Below are positions 1 through 12,500 of a DNA stretch of 64,000 nucleotides, one piece after another. The translations under genes and the position numbers were made by a program. The first letter of the stretch is position 1, and every line of letters begins with the position of its first letter. The notes under the pieces are model-generated. The model ran no database searches. It saw only the letters and a list, made by a program, of their open reading frames with translations, and was not told the DNA's origin. This stretch comes from Klebsormidium nitens (lineage: Eukaryota; Streptophyta; Klebsormidiophyceae; Klebsormidiales; Klebsormidiaceae). Where the stretch lies: contig DF237180.1 of NCBI GenBank assembly GCA_000708835.1, positions 62,001 through 126,000 on the forward strand, given 5' to 3'.

Positions 1-490
1 TTGTACGTTCAAGTTCCTCGACATTTTTTCGTGCCTTGTACGGCGCAAAGAAGATCTAGGCCTAAATACACGCTCTGCTCGCGGTTCAAGTTCAACACTT
101 TCTTCCTCTGACCGATGTTCACCTTTGACGTCGTCTGCAAATTGACTTCGTTCGTTTCGTCGTCAGTTGCTCTCCTATTCGCAATCGCACAACTTTATCC
201 CCGTCTTCTTTTCTGATTACTGACTCGGCCTCTTTCCCGCAACCCCCTGGCCGGTTGAACCTCTGGGTGCTGGGGTTTCACCTGGGTTTTCCTCTTACTA
301 CCACCCGCGCCCATTGACTAGGATCTCGCAGTTGACTCGGTCCTTGCACCGCTTGTTCTTTCCATCCCCTCGGTAATTTGGACGTTGTTGGTACACCAGT
401 GCAAAGTCTTGGGGAATTTTGCTCTTCCGCCCATCTGAACTCGTTCTTTAGACTTGTCGACTGTTTCTGGCTCTTGACTCACCCTTTCCC

Positions 491-1116
491 CGCAGGCTGG
501 ACGACTTCGAGTGCAGTCTGTGCTGAGAGTTACGTCCACGATGTCCGCGCTCGTCAGGAGACATGTAGACGGATCTACGCTCTCCTTGCAACCTGTCCCC
601 TTACACTTTGGACGAATGCGGATGGAGTCTGTCCGTTTATCTTTCGAATGTGATCCCACTCCGCCATCACAGATGTCAGTGCCGATGACCTTTTGACCGA
701 CTCCACTAACATTGCCCCTGCAGGCTGGACGACTTTAGTTACAGTTTGTGCTGGGGTCTCATTCAAGGTTTCTACTCGTGTCAAAATATTCGCATGACTG
801 AACACTTGTTTTCTTTCAACTCTTTCCCCTCAGGTCGGACGTCTTCATGTACAGGCTGTGCGCCGAATTTCCTTGAGTTGACACGCAGATATTGACTTGG
901 CCGCTCAGATGATGGCGTTTCAAAACTGACTCTTGGTTTGACTCCAAACAACACTTCCCCCTCGCAGGTGGACGACTTCGGGTACAGTCTGTGCGTTGAT
1001 CTTGCAAAGGTTTCCTCTCCGCGACACTCATAATTCCGTATCCTTGGTCTTGAACTGACTCTACCAATAAATTCCCTGCAGGCTGGACGACTTTGGGTAC
1101 AGCCTGTGCTGGGAGG
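491..1116 (+). repeat. Array of degraded copies of an exon start with its splice acceptor
   Basis: Four imperfect copies precede the functional exon start near 1078. They lie near 491-530, 717-755, 831-870 and 961-1000. Each has a pyrimidine-rich tract, an AG acceptor, and then a stretch coding for a version of LDDFGYSLC. The copies read LDDFECSLC (then a stop), LDDFSYSLC, SDVFMYRLC and VDDFGYSLC. Spacing is about 226, 114, 130 and 117 bp. The short peptide is kept better than the flanks, while reading frames break further downstream. They look like decayed tandem duplicates of the acceptor side of the exon at 1082. They could also be alternative acceptors. Confidence 0.8.
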
Positions 1117-3510
1117 ACCACGTGGTGGTGTCGGGGCGGTCCTTCTACCTGCCCGGCTCGCTCGATAAAGCAACGGAGGCTAACCTGGACCAGTGGAACA
1201 AGGTCACGCCGCCGCTGTACCTCTGGAGCCACAACGCCTTCTTCGACAAGCACATGCAAATTGCGCAGGCCAATGGGCATAACAGCATCTTCGACCCGTT
1301 GCAGGTAAGGTTCGGGTTCCTTGTGTGGACAGTCGATGTTCGATTGTTGGGGGTTACAGAAGTACGCCTCTGGTGCAGGGTCCTGGATTGGCTTGGGGGA
1401 GTTGCTGTGATCTAACTGCCGTTGACATTCTTCATGACAAGAGCGCTCCTCAGGGCAGATGTAAGACTAGGAAACCCTCATGACGACGCTGCTCTGAAAC
1501 CCGCTTTCGGAAACGGACGAATCTCGTTGCTTCCAAAGGAGCCGTCACACTGCTCGCTTAAAAACGCGGCATCCGTTGACTTCTACTTTTCAAACGTAGC
1601 CGTTCGTCACTTTTTCCTCGATCGCACACCGCAATGACCCGCCTACTAGCCGCCGCCGCAAATGCTGGTTTTCTAAGCTACCCACCCTCCATTCACCACG
1701 GACTTTCCCATACGTTTCAACACTATCCTTCCTCTGGCTGACTCTCTTTCCGGTTTTCTCTGCCGCAGCCGCCCGCTCCAGGGACCAACCCCGCCTGGGA
1801 GCTGCAGCAGGCGCAGCAGCAGGCCTTCTTCCACCAGCAGCAAATGCAGGCGCTTCAGCCTCAGTGGGGGCCGTTCCCCGGCGTCCTCCAGCCCCCCCCC
1901 TTCGCTCCTGTGCCCGGCGCCCCCCGCCACCCGGCTTCCAACCGGGGGCTACGGAGGGCCGCAGTTCGAGCCGCCCCCCCTCAGTTGCCCGCCGGGGCGA
2001 ACCCCCTCGAACTGCGCATGGCGGCGGACCAGGCGCGGGCGGCGGTGCAGGCGGAGACGGACGCGCAGCTGCAGGCGCTGCGGCGGACGCTGGATGACGC
2101 GCTGGCGGAGATTCAGCAGTGCCAGACCACCAGGTAAGAGCGAAGAGTCTTTACATGAGCGCGACGGTTCTTTTGTTCGAGTTGAGAACCGGGGTTGAGT
2201 CTTGAAGCGAGCTGGGAGCTGCTTTCGTCTCATCCCCGGGAACTTCGCTGCGCCTTCATTCCCGATTTACTTACTCATTTTCTGTGCGATATGAGTTCGG
2301 CGCAACATGTAAGTCCTTGTCGGCAGGTGCTGGGCCGCCTGCAAACCTCGCTTTCTCCTTGTCTGTACAGAGAAAGTTCTCCAAAAAGCTTGGCGTTCTG
2401 ACAGGAAGTTGGAAGTTGTTCTCTGATGCGGAACCCCTTTGAGCGCTTCCCTAGCGACGAGACTAATCAGATGCAGCCCGGAAAGTACGTTAAACGCATG
2501 CAAAGTTTCGTATAAGTTCGCCTGCATCCAAAACGTCTTCGTCAGAGTCGACTAGCTGCTACACCGTCAATCAAGCCTCTTCTTGACCCGAACGTACGGT
2601 TGGTTGCAGGCAAGCCTGGCTGTTGCGCTTCTACGAGCTCAAGGCCGAGAACGCGCGGCTTAAGGCCGAGCTGGAAGAGCAGGGCGCGCGGATCCGGGGC
2701 TGTAAGGAGCGGAGCCAGGCGTATTTCAGCGAGGGAAACATTCCGTTGCAGATCCAGTGCGATGCAGAGTTGATCGGGCTGCAAAACCACTGGCACGCGG
2801 TGGAGAGCGAGATCAACGAATCCGAGGCGAACGGTGTGCCCGTGTACGAGACGCTCACGGGCTTCGACGGCCGGGTGAAGGAACTAGAGGCGCGGATCAA
2901 GGAGGCGGAACTAGAGATGGAGAGAGTGGCGGCCCGGCAGCGGGAGCAGCTGGCGGCGCTGGAGCAGCACGCGCACCACTTCGGGGGGCCTATTCACATC
3001 GATGGGGGCCACGGCCACGGGGGGCGATTTGGCGGCGACGGCGGACACGGGCATGGGGGAGGCATGCCCCCCCACGGCGGATACCTGCACGGGCGTCCGG
3101 AGAGCGCGTACGGCGCCGACCGTCCGCACCTCCGGGAGGAGCATCGACGGGAGCGGCGCGAGGCAGGCGCCCCATACCGGAACAACGGGGACCGTCGGCA
3201 ACGGCCTTCGTCTCAAGAGACCGGGCGGAAGAATTGGGCGACGAGACCGGCAACCCGGGGGCGGGGCAGAGGGCCGGGTGGGGGCGCTGGAAGGGGCTCG
3301 GGCTGGGCAGACCATGGAGTCGACTCGATAGGGCCGATCGAGAGGGGTGAGCCGTTGATGCCGATGGACGGGCAGTGGCGGGAGAACGAGGTCAGGCCGG
3401 ACTTCTTCGGACAAGCGTTGCCACCTCCGCCGCCCTTTGTCCCTCCCGAGGCTGAGTTCCAAGGATTCCCAGGCGCCCCGTTTGAGCCACCGCGACCTCC
3501 ATTCTTTTGA
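1082..3510 (+). CDS. Unrecognised coiled-coil, Gly/His/Pro-rich protein (3' part)
   Basis: I do not recognise this family. Three exons join in frame: 1082-1304, 1769-2133 and 2610-3510, with TGA at the end, giving about 495 residues. The true start lies upstream of 1082, probably in an earlier exon that I could not place or before the window. The first exon encodes a well-formed domain starting LDDFGYSLCWEDHVVVSGRS. The second is rich in Gln and Pro (QQAQQQAFFHQQQ) and ends in a charged helix. The third begins with heptad-like helix (RFYELKAENARLKAELEEQ), then a Gly/His-rich run (GGHGHGG), an Arg/Gly-rich part and a Pro-rich end (PPPPPFVPPE). Such composition is common in nuclear or RNA-associated scaffolds, but no function is assigned. 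The exon borders are supported by GT/AG sites with matching phases (0 and 2). Confidence 0.65.
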
Positions 3511-3572
3511 CCAACGGGACACGGGGGTGTGTAAGTTGGTTGTACCATGTCAGAGTGTTTGAGCCGAACTGC

Positions 3573-3680
3573 GTAGCCTAAATCCTGTTTCATAAGAGGC
3601 AGTCAGTGTGTCAAGCGAACCATCTCGTGTAGCCCAGATCCTGTTTCATAAAGCTAGTTAGTGTGTTCAAGACGAAGAAG
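3573..3680. repeat. Degraded 56-bp tandem duplication downstream of a stop codon
   Basis: Two diverged units start at 3573 and 3629. Both begin GTAGCC and share the core ATCCTGTTTCATAA and the later AGTGTGT(T)CAAG. They follow the stop codon at 3510 by about 60 bp, so they probably lie in the 3' UTR. Confidence 0.75.
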
Positions 3681-5370
3681 CTTAATTCTGTTGGATTCAG
3701 GGCGCCTTTCAAGTACGACCGAGGGGATGTGCAAGCATACAGCAGCTGCTGGCGACATAGGGATATCTTAAAAAGGAGCTTTGAAGTAGAAGGGTTCTTG
3801 TCACATTAACATGTCGGCCAACTGTTGACCGGCATTTGTGGTCACTAAGCGAAGATTGCGAGATTGGAAGTTGTACAAAAGTACATGATTCTGATGCTGG
3901 TGCTCGCGGACATGAGCGCAATTGCTGATAGGTAATGTCAAACGAAATGTGCTTGCTGACGTCCTGAACTCGATACAAGATTGCGCGCATGAAAACATCC
4001 ATTGTATCATTGGAATGAGTATGTTTCCAAGGATGACATGCTGATTGCACATTTGAAGTTGAGCGCAGCCATGCATGAGCCGGGTCCAAAGGAACACATG
4101 TGACATTGTGCAGCTCTGCATGCTAATGCAATGCGAGCTCCTGGCTGGACCATACTAGCTATAGGATATGCAGATTAGTCGAACTTGCGATATACCTAAA
4201 GCATGCGCGATCTGCTATCATGCATCATGTGCAAATGCTACTACCATTATGTACGCCTGTCCCCCGCGAGCCGTGGAAGGCATGTGTTGATTATACACGG
4301 ATTATACACTCATGTGTAAATCCTTCAATGTTGGCAGGCACATGAGACAATCAACGAGAGAATCTGAAATTCTAGGTCGATTTGAACGTGCGCAGAAGCT
4401 CTAGTTCTCTACAGCACAGCCTACCCGTGCAGGCTTGCTGCAAGCGTGTGTCTGGATGCAGTACTTCCCGTAGTGCAAGTTTGAAGCTGAAGCGCGCCAA
4501 TGACTAGTTGACTCCAGACTCTCGAGTCTTGGGAAAAATTCGGACCACTGCAAAGTACTCTCCGAAACAATGATGTGAATGAACATAGTTTAGACCTCTG
4601 GTTCCACTGGGCTTTAGACACGGGTTCGACGTGTCCATCGAAATACGGTAACTGGATCGATACGCCTTTTGCCCTTCTCTCGCGGTCAGAAACATTTTGA
4701 TCCACACCTGTCGAGTCGAGTAGTCCCGCTAACCCTACCTTGTAACCCTCTTCTAGTGGTAATTCACATGCTGCCTAATTCCTCCTTGCTGGACTCGGCT
4801 CCGCTTTCGCAAGCTGAAATGAAGGGCTTTTGGAAGAGGGCAGCAAGCTCTGACTAGGGCTTCCATGTGAATTGCTCACGTGTAGTGCTTCTCTTGAGAA
4901 GCTATCCTACCTTTGCACCTTCGAGTGTTGGCAGGACCCACAACTTGTCTGATGATTGAGAATGTTGAGGGCATAGGGTCTGCAATCGGCGACAATCAAC
5001 TTTGTGCGGAGCTTCCTTGAAATGTAGGTACCGCTGATGGGACACAATTGGACTGCACATGCTTAGTTGTGTTGGAGCCACACCGAGAGTAGCAGATTGC
5101 ACTGACGGCAAGAGCACACGAGCCCTGACTGCAAAAGAGGACAACTGGAGCCGTGCGGGGGGCACTCGACAGCTGTTGCTGGGTTTGGTCCAATCAAGGC
5201 ATGCAGCCATCTCTCAGCCATCTCTTTTGTGCTCGACTGCTGCTTTTGGTAATGCTTGTGGGAAGGATTGAGCCGCCGGCTGTGCATTTATCGGAAATTT
5301 TACCCTTCTACAGTGAAGCAGGGAGATACGTTCCTGTACTAATGCACACACCTCATAGAAGCATTCATTT

Positions 5371-5475
5371 GCTGTACACCTTTTGTGTGGCACTCCGTGT
5401 GCTTCTGTGGGGCAGGACGAACGTTGCTCTAATCCCGGATATACTTTTTGTGTCCGTGGTACGCCGTGCTTTGCC
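5371..5475. repeat. Two diverged 67-bp-spaced repeat units
   Basis: Units near 5371-5407 and 5438-5475 share the pattern TA(C/T)ACTTTTTGTGT followed by CCGTG and CGTGCTT. They are intergenic and match no recognised element. Confidence 0.5.
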
Positions 5476-6503
5476 ACGCTGATCATAAACCAAGCCCCAT
5501 TTTTCCGCTGTCTTCCCGTAGTTCGATTTCAGAGCGTTAGAGTGCTTGTGCAGGTGTCTAGGGTTTCGTTGGAGGTGCATTCAGGCTGCACTCAAGGACG
5601 AACGAGACGTTTCAGGAGGTCACGGTGGGGCTTACCTCCTTGCTCACAACCCTAAAAGTTGCGACTGCTGCCGTGAGCTGTCACATCCGGTTCTGCCGCT
5701 GTCCCTGCATTGGGGAAGCAAGCAAACCTAATCGTTGCTTTGGGATCTAGCCCTTCCACACCCCTGGGCTCTGGCGAAATCGTCTATTATATCAAAGGAT
5801 CAACAGACTTTTCATCTTTCAATTCATCGTCCTTCCCCAACATGCCCGGTTTTGTTGTGTCGCTCTGTGATTAGAAGTGTGCATTCACAGTATTCAACGA
5901 AAGCAATTGCATTCCGTAGCTAGATTTGGTTCTGCACGATAGCCTCCCAGGGTGGGTTTGTCATCCAAGGGCTTGCCTTGAAAATCGACATTCTGTGTTT
6001 CATGGACAGCTTTGCCTTATGTACGTTTTAGGGTTCTGCTCGGTAGGAAATCTGCTCAATTCTTGTGTTCCTTCCGGCATTCGAGTATTTGGAGCACATG
6101 CCCCCAGGACGTTGTTCGTCAAGGGCTCTGAACTTTGAGCAAGCAGGGAAAACTTTTCAAATAAAACTTTGTTTTTCATATCCCATGCTCCATCTACTCC
6201 TTCTAAGCAGCATTCTTTCCTTTTTAGGTCCCATCCGCGAAGTATATTGAAAGTAGATCATCGCATCCTGCTGTCGAAAACCTAGTCTTTTTGTTGCACC
6301 CAGTTGAAGTTTGAAGTAGGCTTGTCAACATATTCAAAAACGTCTTCATTGCTTCATCTTGTCCGGTACTGTAAAGGAGACAAAGGCTGGTGAGCGTTAT
6401 CTACCAAGAGAAGCTTCTAACCGCTCCTTTCTGTCTTGTCAGGCGCCCTTTCACGCCGTCAGATTGGATGCTGATGGTATCTCCTTAGAGAAGGAGCGCC
6501 AGT

Positions 6504-9500
6504 ATGTCAGCCGAGGCTGCTGGTAGGTTTGCGCTGTTTCTTTTTTCTTGATCGTCCTTCAAATCCGGCTCTGCTTTGAGGCTTTGCCTGAACAGGTTCT
6601 GTTTCCATTTAAGGCTGTCGGAGACTTATTCCAAAAGAATCTAGTATTCAGGCGTGTCGATCTTCCTCAGATATCTGCAATTCAAAGCCTGCTTACCTTT
6701 CGTGAGAACAATGTTCATCCTTGTCGGTTTCGACAAAATGTATGAAAATACTTGTTGAGTTTCGACACTTCAAAGTCATTGGAACGTCAGGCATGGTATT
6801 TATTCACTTCATTAGTTTTCAGTGAAAGCAGCCCTAATATCGTTAGAAACCGTGTCAACTTTTACTTGCTTTCCGCCTCTGTCTGGCTGTGTTGAATGGA
6901 AAAACGCTGGTTCCTTCTTCTCCTAGAAACGATTTGCAAGGGGTTTTAGCCGTCAAAATTAGAATTTAGAGACAGCTCAGGTCTGACTACAGCAGTCAGG
7001 TTTGCACCCTTGATTGGTTGTCCACACTTCATTGCAGACCCCCCAAGCCTCCCCTCTGTCTCCCAAGATCCTGATTTACACCAAGGAGGTGGCAACCTCG
7101 CTGCCAACCCTTCAGACCTGGGAGTGACGGGTGTGAATAAGGGCAATGAGACTCTAGCGGTATCGTGGGAGCGGGTCAACGAAGCTCCAGCTTCTCCAGG
7201 GACTGTGGCCATTCGCACTGTCGAAGAGGAACTCAGGTGAATGGATGGCTGCCTGCCGGCGGTTTAAGATGCCAGCCTGTCGTGCGCTTTCCATTCTTCA
7301 ACCATTCTTTCAAACTTCACATTGTTCTATGTTGCCCTCTATCCTGACAAGTCTCACGTTATGCGGCTTACATTTGGGATTCCTGAGACAGGCCCTGGAT
7401 CGGATTTGCCTGGTCTGCACTGAAGCATTGCAAACAGAAACATTTCCAAGATGGATGTAGGACGTCCACTGACAACAAGATGTTCGCTGAAGTCATCACG
7501 GTTGAAGTCGAGTAGAGGTTGTGTACGAGCTGTGTAATACAAGGAGCATATATTGAAGGACTCGAATCTGCTCACTTCCATAAGTTCAGAAGATGCTAAA
7601 CCCCAGACACTGGTTTCGGTTTTTCAGCTCTTTAGCTTCACCTTTTGCAGCATCTTTCATCTTGCTTCTGTTGACACGTTTCTTTTATGCCGTTGGCAGA
7701 ATTGTTACGCAATTTGCTCATGCTTTCATTTTCTGATAGCGAGTTGCCGGTTGGTCTTGGTGTCTTACTTGGTAGAAAGATCTGGGCCTGTCAGATACAA
7801 TCTACTGAAGTTGGGCCTTTCTTGGAGGTATACAACCTCCCCCTGGTGGTAGATAAGCGGCTTTGAATATGTCCTCGGAAGTTGAACTTTCCTCTGGGAA
7901 CCTGAGGAGTTTTTGTGGATTTGTTTTCCACTCTGTCCGACCATCTTTCGTACACCTTTCAGTGATTGAGCAGATCATGTCCGCAGCAACAATTGCAATT
8001 GATCGGGCTTGCGGGTGAACAAGGTGCCAGTCTTGCAGGCTTACAAAAGCTGCCGAAATCTTCGTACTGACCCCCCTCTGACCATCTCTTTCAGGCAAGA
8101 GTTTGCTGCCCTGAACGAGCAGCGCCGGGAGCTTGAGTTCCTGGAACGGGGGGGCAACCTCCTCGACTTCGACTTCACCCCCCTTCCCTCGACGAACGGC
8201 ATCATCCACAAGCACCCCCCCATTCCGGCGGCCGCGGAACACAAAGAGAAGGCCGGTTTGCACCCCCGAAATGGAGAGACTCTGGCGAGCGAGCGGGACG
8301 GGAGTCGGACAGCCAGCACGAGCGGGCAGGAAAACAGGGTGTTTGCGAATGGTCTCTGGAGGGGGCAGGGCGTGGTTTCGCGGGACAGCACCAGTCCGGA
8401 GAGGTTGAGAAGCGCCTTAGAACTAGGCGCGACAGGTCTCAGCGCGTGGGGAGGCGGAGATCTGGAGCCTGGAAAGAAGGAGGGGATCGGGGTACTGCCA
8501 AACGGATTACTGGCGTCAGCTGCAGAGGCGCTGATGTCAGCGGGCACTCGGGCAGGCTCGGTGGGCCTCTCCGAGACCACAAACGGGAGCCACGTGACAG
8601 GAGGTTATCCAAGCGACGTTGCGATGCTTGACGTCAGCATGGTCCCGCTGACGTCACCCGTGCCTCCAGGGGCTGATCTCGCGTTTGTAAAGCTCCCAGG
8701 GGACGAAGTGCTCCCTCAGGTTCCGGCGCTGACGTCATCGCCGATTCTCGACCCCCTTCCCGCCTCCGTAGCCCCCCCTCAAGTCGCAATTCTGCCCCTC
8801 CCAGCTGAGCTGAATAAAATGCCCCTAGAACCCCCCCCAGAAGTGGCACTGGTCGTTGTTGGCACAGAACCCCCTGAAAAGAAGAGGTCGCACCATGGGG
8901 GCTCGGTAGGGGTGATGCATGGGGCACGGTTGGGGGACAAGGGCGTGCCGATGCCGTGGGAACAGACGGAGGGGGGGCTCCTGGCGAGGGAAAAGAAGAG
9001 GTTGGCGATGATCGAGAGTGCAAAGCGGGCGCACGAAGACTGCATACTGGAGGAGGCAGAGATACTCAAGGTACAGCTTTTGCATCGTTGTTCGCATTTA
9101 GAAGAGCATCAATACTGAAGACGTTCAAGCAGCCTTTCGGTATTCTTAGTTTTCGAGCGAGCAAGAAGATCCCGGATCCAGGGTTCATGAAACTTGTCGA
9201 TTCGAAGTATATCAGAGTTCAGGAACTGAGAACCGCGGGCTTGGAGAATTATATACTTGGAAGAGCCACTTCTGGAAGGTGTTAACCATATTTGCTGACG
9301 TTCCGAACCTGCAAAACAATGGGTCAACAACCAATAAGGAATCTCAGTGTGAAATCCCAGCTTGAACGTTTTGCTTTCCGATGAAATACCAACATCGTGA
9401 CAAGCTGATCTGAACTGAGTGCGTCTTCATCTAGTAACATTTCAACTTCACTCCGCACACTTAGAGACCTGACAGACGACCTGATAGAGATAGTGTGTCG

Positions 9501-12500
9501 GTGCAACTCGATTGCCCGGTCTTAGCTGGTTGAGCATCAAACGCGGATGAGCGAACGTTGATACCAAGCTCTCAGAGTCTCTGCTCCTTGGTCAGGCTGC
9601 TCGAAAAGCAAACCTCGAGATCTCGCGGCGGAAGCCAGCAGCGGAGCCCCCCCGGTTCAAGACCCACTGGGACTACGTGCTGGAGGAGATGACATGGATG
9701 GCCAACGACTTCCAGCAGGTAAAACCCACTCGAATCCCTGGGAAAGCTGTTGGCATCATCTTGATTGTACCTATAGTCTCCGCTGGTCCAGGCTGGTTCC
9801 AGACAGTAAGCATCAGGTTCGCAATGGGGAGTCTCAAAGAGTTGGTGATTCTTTCCGTTCTCGTTGACTGTCACGCAGCGTTTGAAATGACTACTGCTGC
9901 TTTGTAGTCGTGTTCGGGTTGCTGCTGCTTTGAGCACTTGCAAGCAGCAAATGAGACGCTCCTTTTCGGCTTCCCTTCTCAGGAGCGAGTATGGAAGACG
10001 ACGGCAGCCGCGAGCGTGGCCGGCTGGGTGCGGGACGACTTTCTCGCAAAGGCCAAGCCCACAGAGGACCGCGAGGAGCTACGCAGGATCGTGGCGCGAA
10101 GGGCAGCCGAGGCGGTCTCGGGCTTTTGGTACGGTGTAAAAAGGCTCGACGATGATAAGGCCGGAGAACTAGAGGGGGGGTCAAAAGACGTGCAAGCCGA
10201 GGGAGCGAGGCCGGGGGTCAGCTTGGAGTCACAGGGGTCTGGTGCCAGGAACAAGAGCGGACGGCTGAAAGGCAGGGAAGTGACGTCACCTGGGAAGGGG
10301 GAAACAGTGGAGAAGCCGATGAGTGGGGCGGGGCATGCGGGGGTGCTGAAAGAGGACGGGCTGCCGACGGGGGTGAATCCGGACGGTATTGTACAGGTGT
10401 CGGTGCCGGAAGTGGGTCCGACGGAGGCGGAACGGGAAGAGGCCCCGTTGGAGGAAACGGGGTCGGTTGAGGAGTATGCGTTGCGGGTGCTTCGGGAGCA
10501 GAAGGGGCCTTCCGATGGGCCGGGGACGCCGGAGCAGGACTGGGAACGGGGGTGCGCGGTCCTAGAGGACCCGTTGATGTGGTTCGTACCGAAGGGAAGC
10601 ATGGCGGCGTACCGGGCGCTCGTGGAGCGGGAGCAGAAGGAACTAGAGGCGGAGCACGAGAAGCGCGTGCGGGAGCACGAGTCGGCGGTGGCGAGCGCGC
10701 AGCGGGAGCTGGAGGCGGAGGAAGCGACTAAGGCGATGAAAGACGCGGGGCTGAATCTCGACTTCGAGAATCAGTACGATGCTCTGAACGCGCTGAATGT
10801 TGACTTTGATGGGCTGGAAACGGCGCTCGGGGAAGGCGGTTTGGGTCTTCTGGTTGGGGACGTTGGCGTTTCGGGCGGGGGAGATATGGTCGATCCGTTG
10901 GGAGACATTCCGCTCAGTCTGCACAACGACTTCACGGTTCCGGGGATGCCGGTCGTGAATAAGAAGAAGCGAAAGAACGACCGGAAACGGAAGAAGCACC
11001 ACCGGCTGAAGGAGAGAAACGAAGACGAGTTTGGGGAGGCGCCGACGCCGTCGCAGTCAGGGAACGTGTCGGGAAGTTTGGCGGAGGATGCCGAGAACGG
11101 GCTGGACTTCAGGAACGAGTATGGGCAGAGTGCGGAGGTTTTCGAGCGGCCGGTTGTGCAGCGAGCGTCAGAGCCGACAACCAACAATAACAGTCACCCG
11201 GGGACGCCGGCCGGGTTGAATCCTACGAAGCGGAAACGGACGGACCGGGGCCGGCACGGGGTTAAGGCGGAACCCAAGGCGGTTAGCGAGGAGACTGCAA
11301 ACGGGGCGGGGGGCAGCGTCGAGCGGAAACGGGCGGACTCGGATAGCGATGACGACAATCCGATCGGGCACTTGATACGGGAAAAGAAACGAGAGCGGGG
11401 CGATCCGGATGAAACGCAGCCGTTGGCAGTGCGGATACGGAAGAAGAAGCGGAAGGACCTGAGCAAGATTGTGGACTCGCTGAGAGGGGAGTCGCCTGCA
11501 GAGGAAACTCTGGAGGCGACGAGGCTGAACAGCGGGCAGTACGCGAAGAAGCGGATACGGGTGAGGGGCCGCTCAAAAAGTTGTTGAATTCATTCGTTGG
11601 TTCTTTTCTTGGACGCAGTCCCGAAACTGGCTGGCGTTAATCGTTTGGCACAGTCCTTTTTGGACCTATACCGACGTTTCTGTTGGACCTTTCAATCAGT
11701 TCGATGTACAATGTCCTTTAAACTGGGCTCTTCAAGAAGTCGTGTTGCTGTCATCCCTGTCGATTTTTATTCAGCCCTCTGCGAGTCTAAGCCCGAGGAA
11801 TGTCGTCTGATTTGCAAGCTCCCCCAGCTCCCTGCAACGATAGTGGGGAAGAGTTCAGAGAGTTGTGCAACGGCTTGCGCCTTGGTCCATTGACTGGTCA
11901 CCAAAGAGGGCGTTCTCAGCGGCCCCTAGAGTTCGTCTGACCCCCTCCACTCGCCCAGAATATTCTTCATCGACAAATTTGTCCAGGCTTGTCACCCTTT
12001 TTCTTTTTTAACACCGCATATGCACCATTTCTCGTTTTTCCTGCTTGCAGACGAGCAACAAGCAGATCCGCATCCCGTCCGATTACGACGACAACGAGGA
12101 CTCGCCCCTCTCACTGAAGCGCCCGTTCTCCCCGTCACCCGACCCGGACCGCCCCATCTCCGCGAAAAGCAAAAAGCTCAAAAAGGGCCAGGAAAGCCCC
12201 GGGGCGTCGCTCAGGGGGGCAAAAGACCTGCCAACGGAACCCCCCGAGGACGACGACGAGCCGCTGCTCCGGCCGAACAAGAAGAAGAAGAAGAAAAAGC
12301 AGGAGGCGCCGCTGCCGCTGCAGCGGATCTCGCCCAATCAGGAAGGGGTGCACGTGCCATGGGCACCGGGAGAGGATGCGGTGAGCAGGGGCTATAGGAA
12401 TTATGTTTCACCAGCGTTTGTTTGCGGGCTTATTTTGCAGGTTCTTGGGATTGAAGTCTAGCATGTCGGCCTTGAAAGGTACTTCAATTCAAGGTTCTTG

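Larger units (their letters stand above)
3511..6503. other. Intergenic region with 3' UTR and EAF1 upstream sequence
   Basis: I see no convincing coding exon here on either strand. The first 180 bp is probably the 3' UTR of the preceding gene and carries a short tandem duplication. A pyrimidine-rich stretch from about 5500 to 6480 leads to EAF1. A possible 5' UTR intron sits at about 6391-6442 (GTGAGC to TTGTCAG), just ahead of the EAF1 start. It is suggested only by the splice signals. Confidence 0.5.

Noticed and set aside
4401-5580. Several 60-110 codon open frames on both strands
   Set aside because: They overlap each other, show no domain and lie between two well-defined genes.
9979-11576. 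Long open frames antisense to the large EAF1 exon
   Set aside because: They arise from GC-rich codons on the opposite strand. The plus frame has the EAF1 family match and joins correctly to neighbouring exons.
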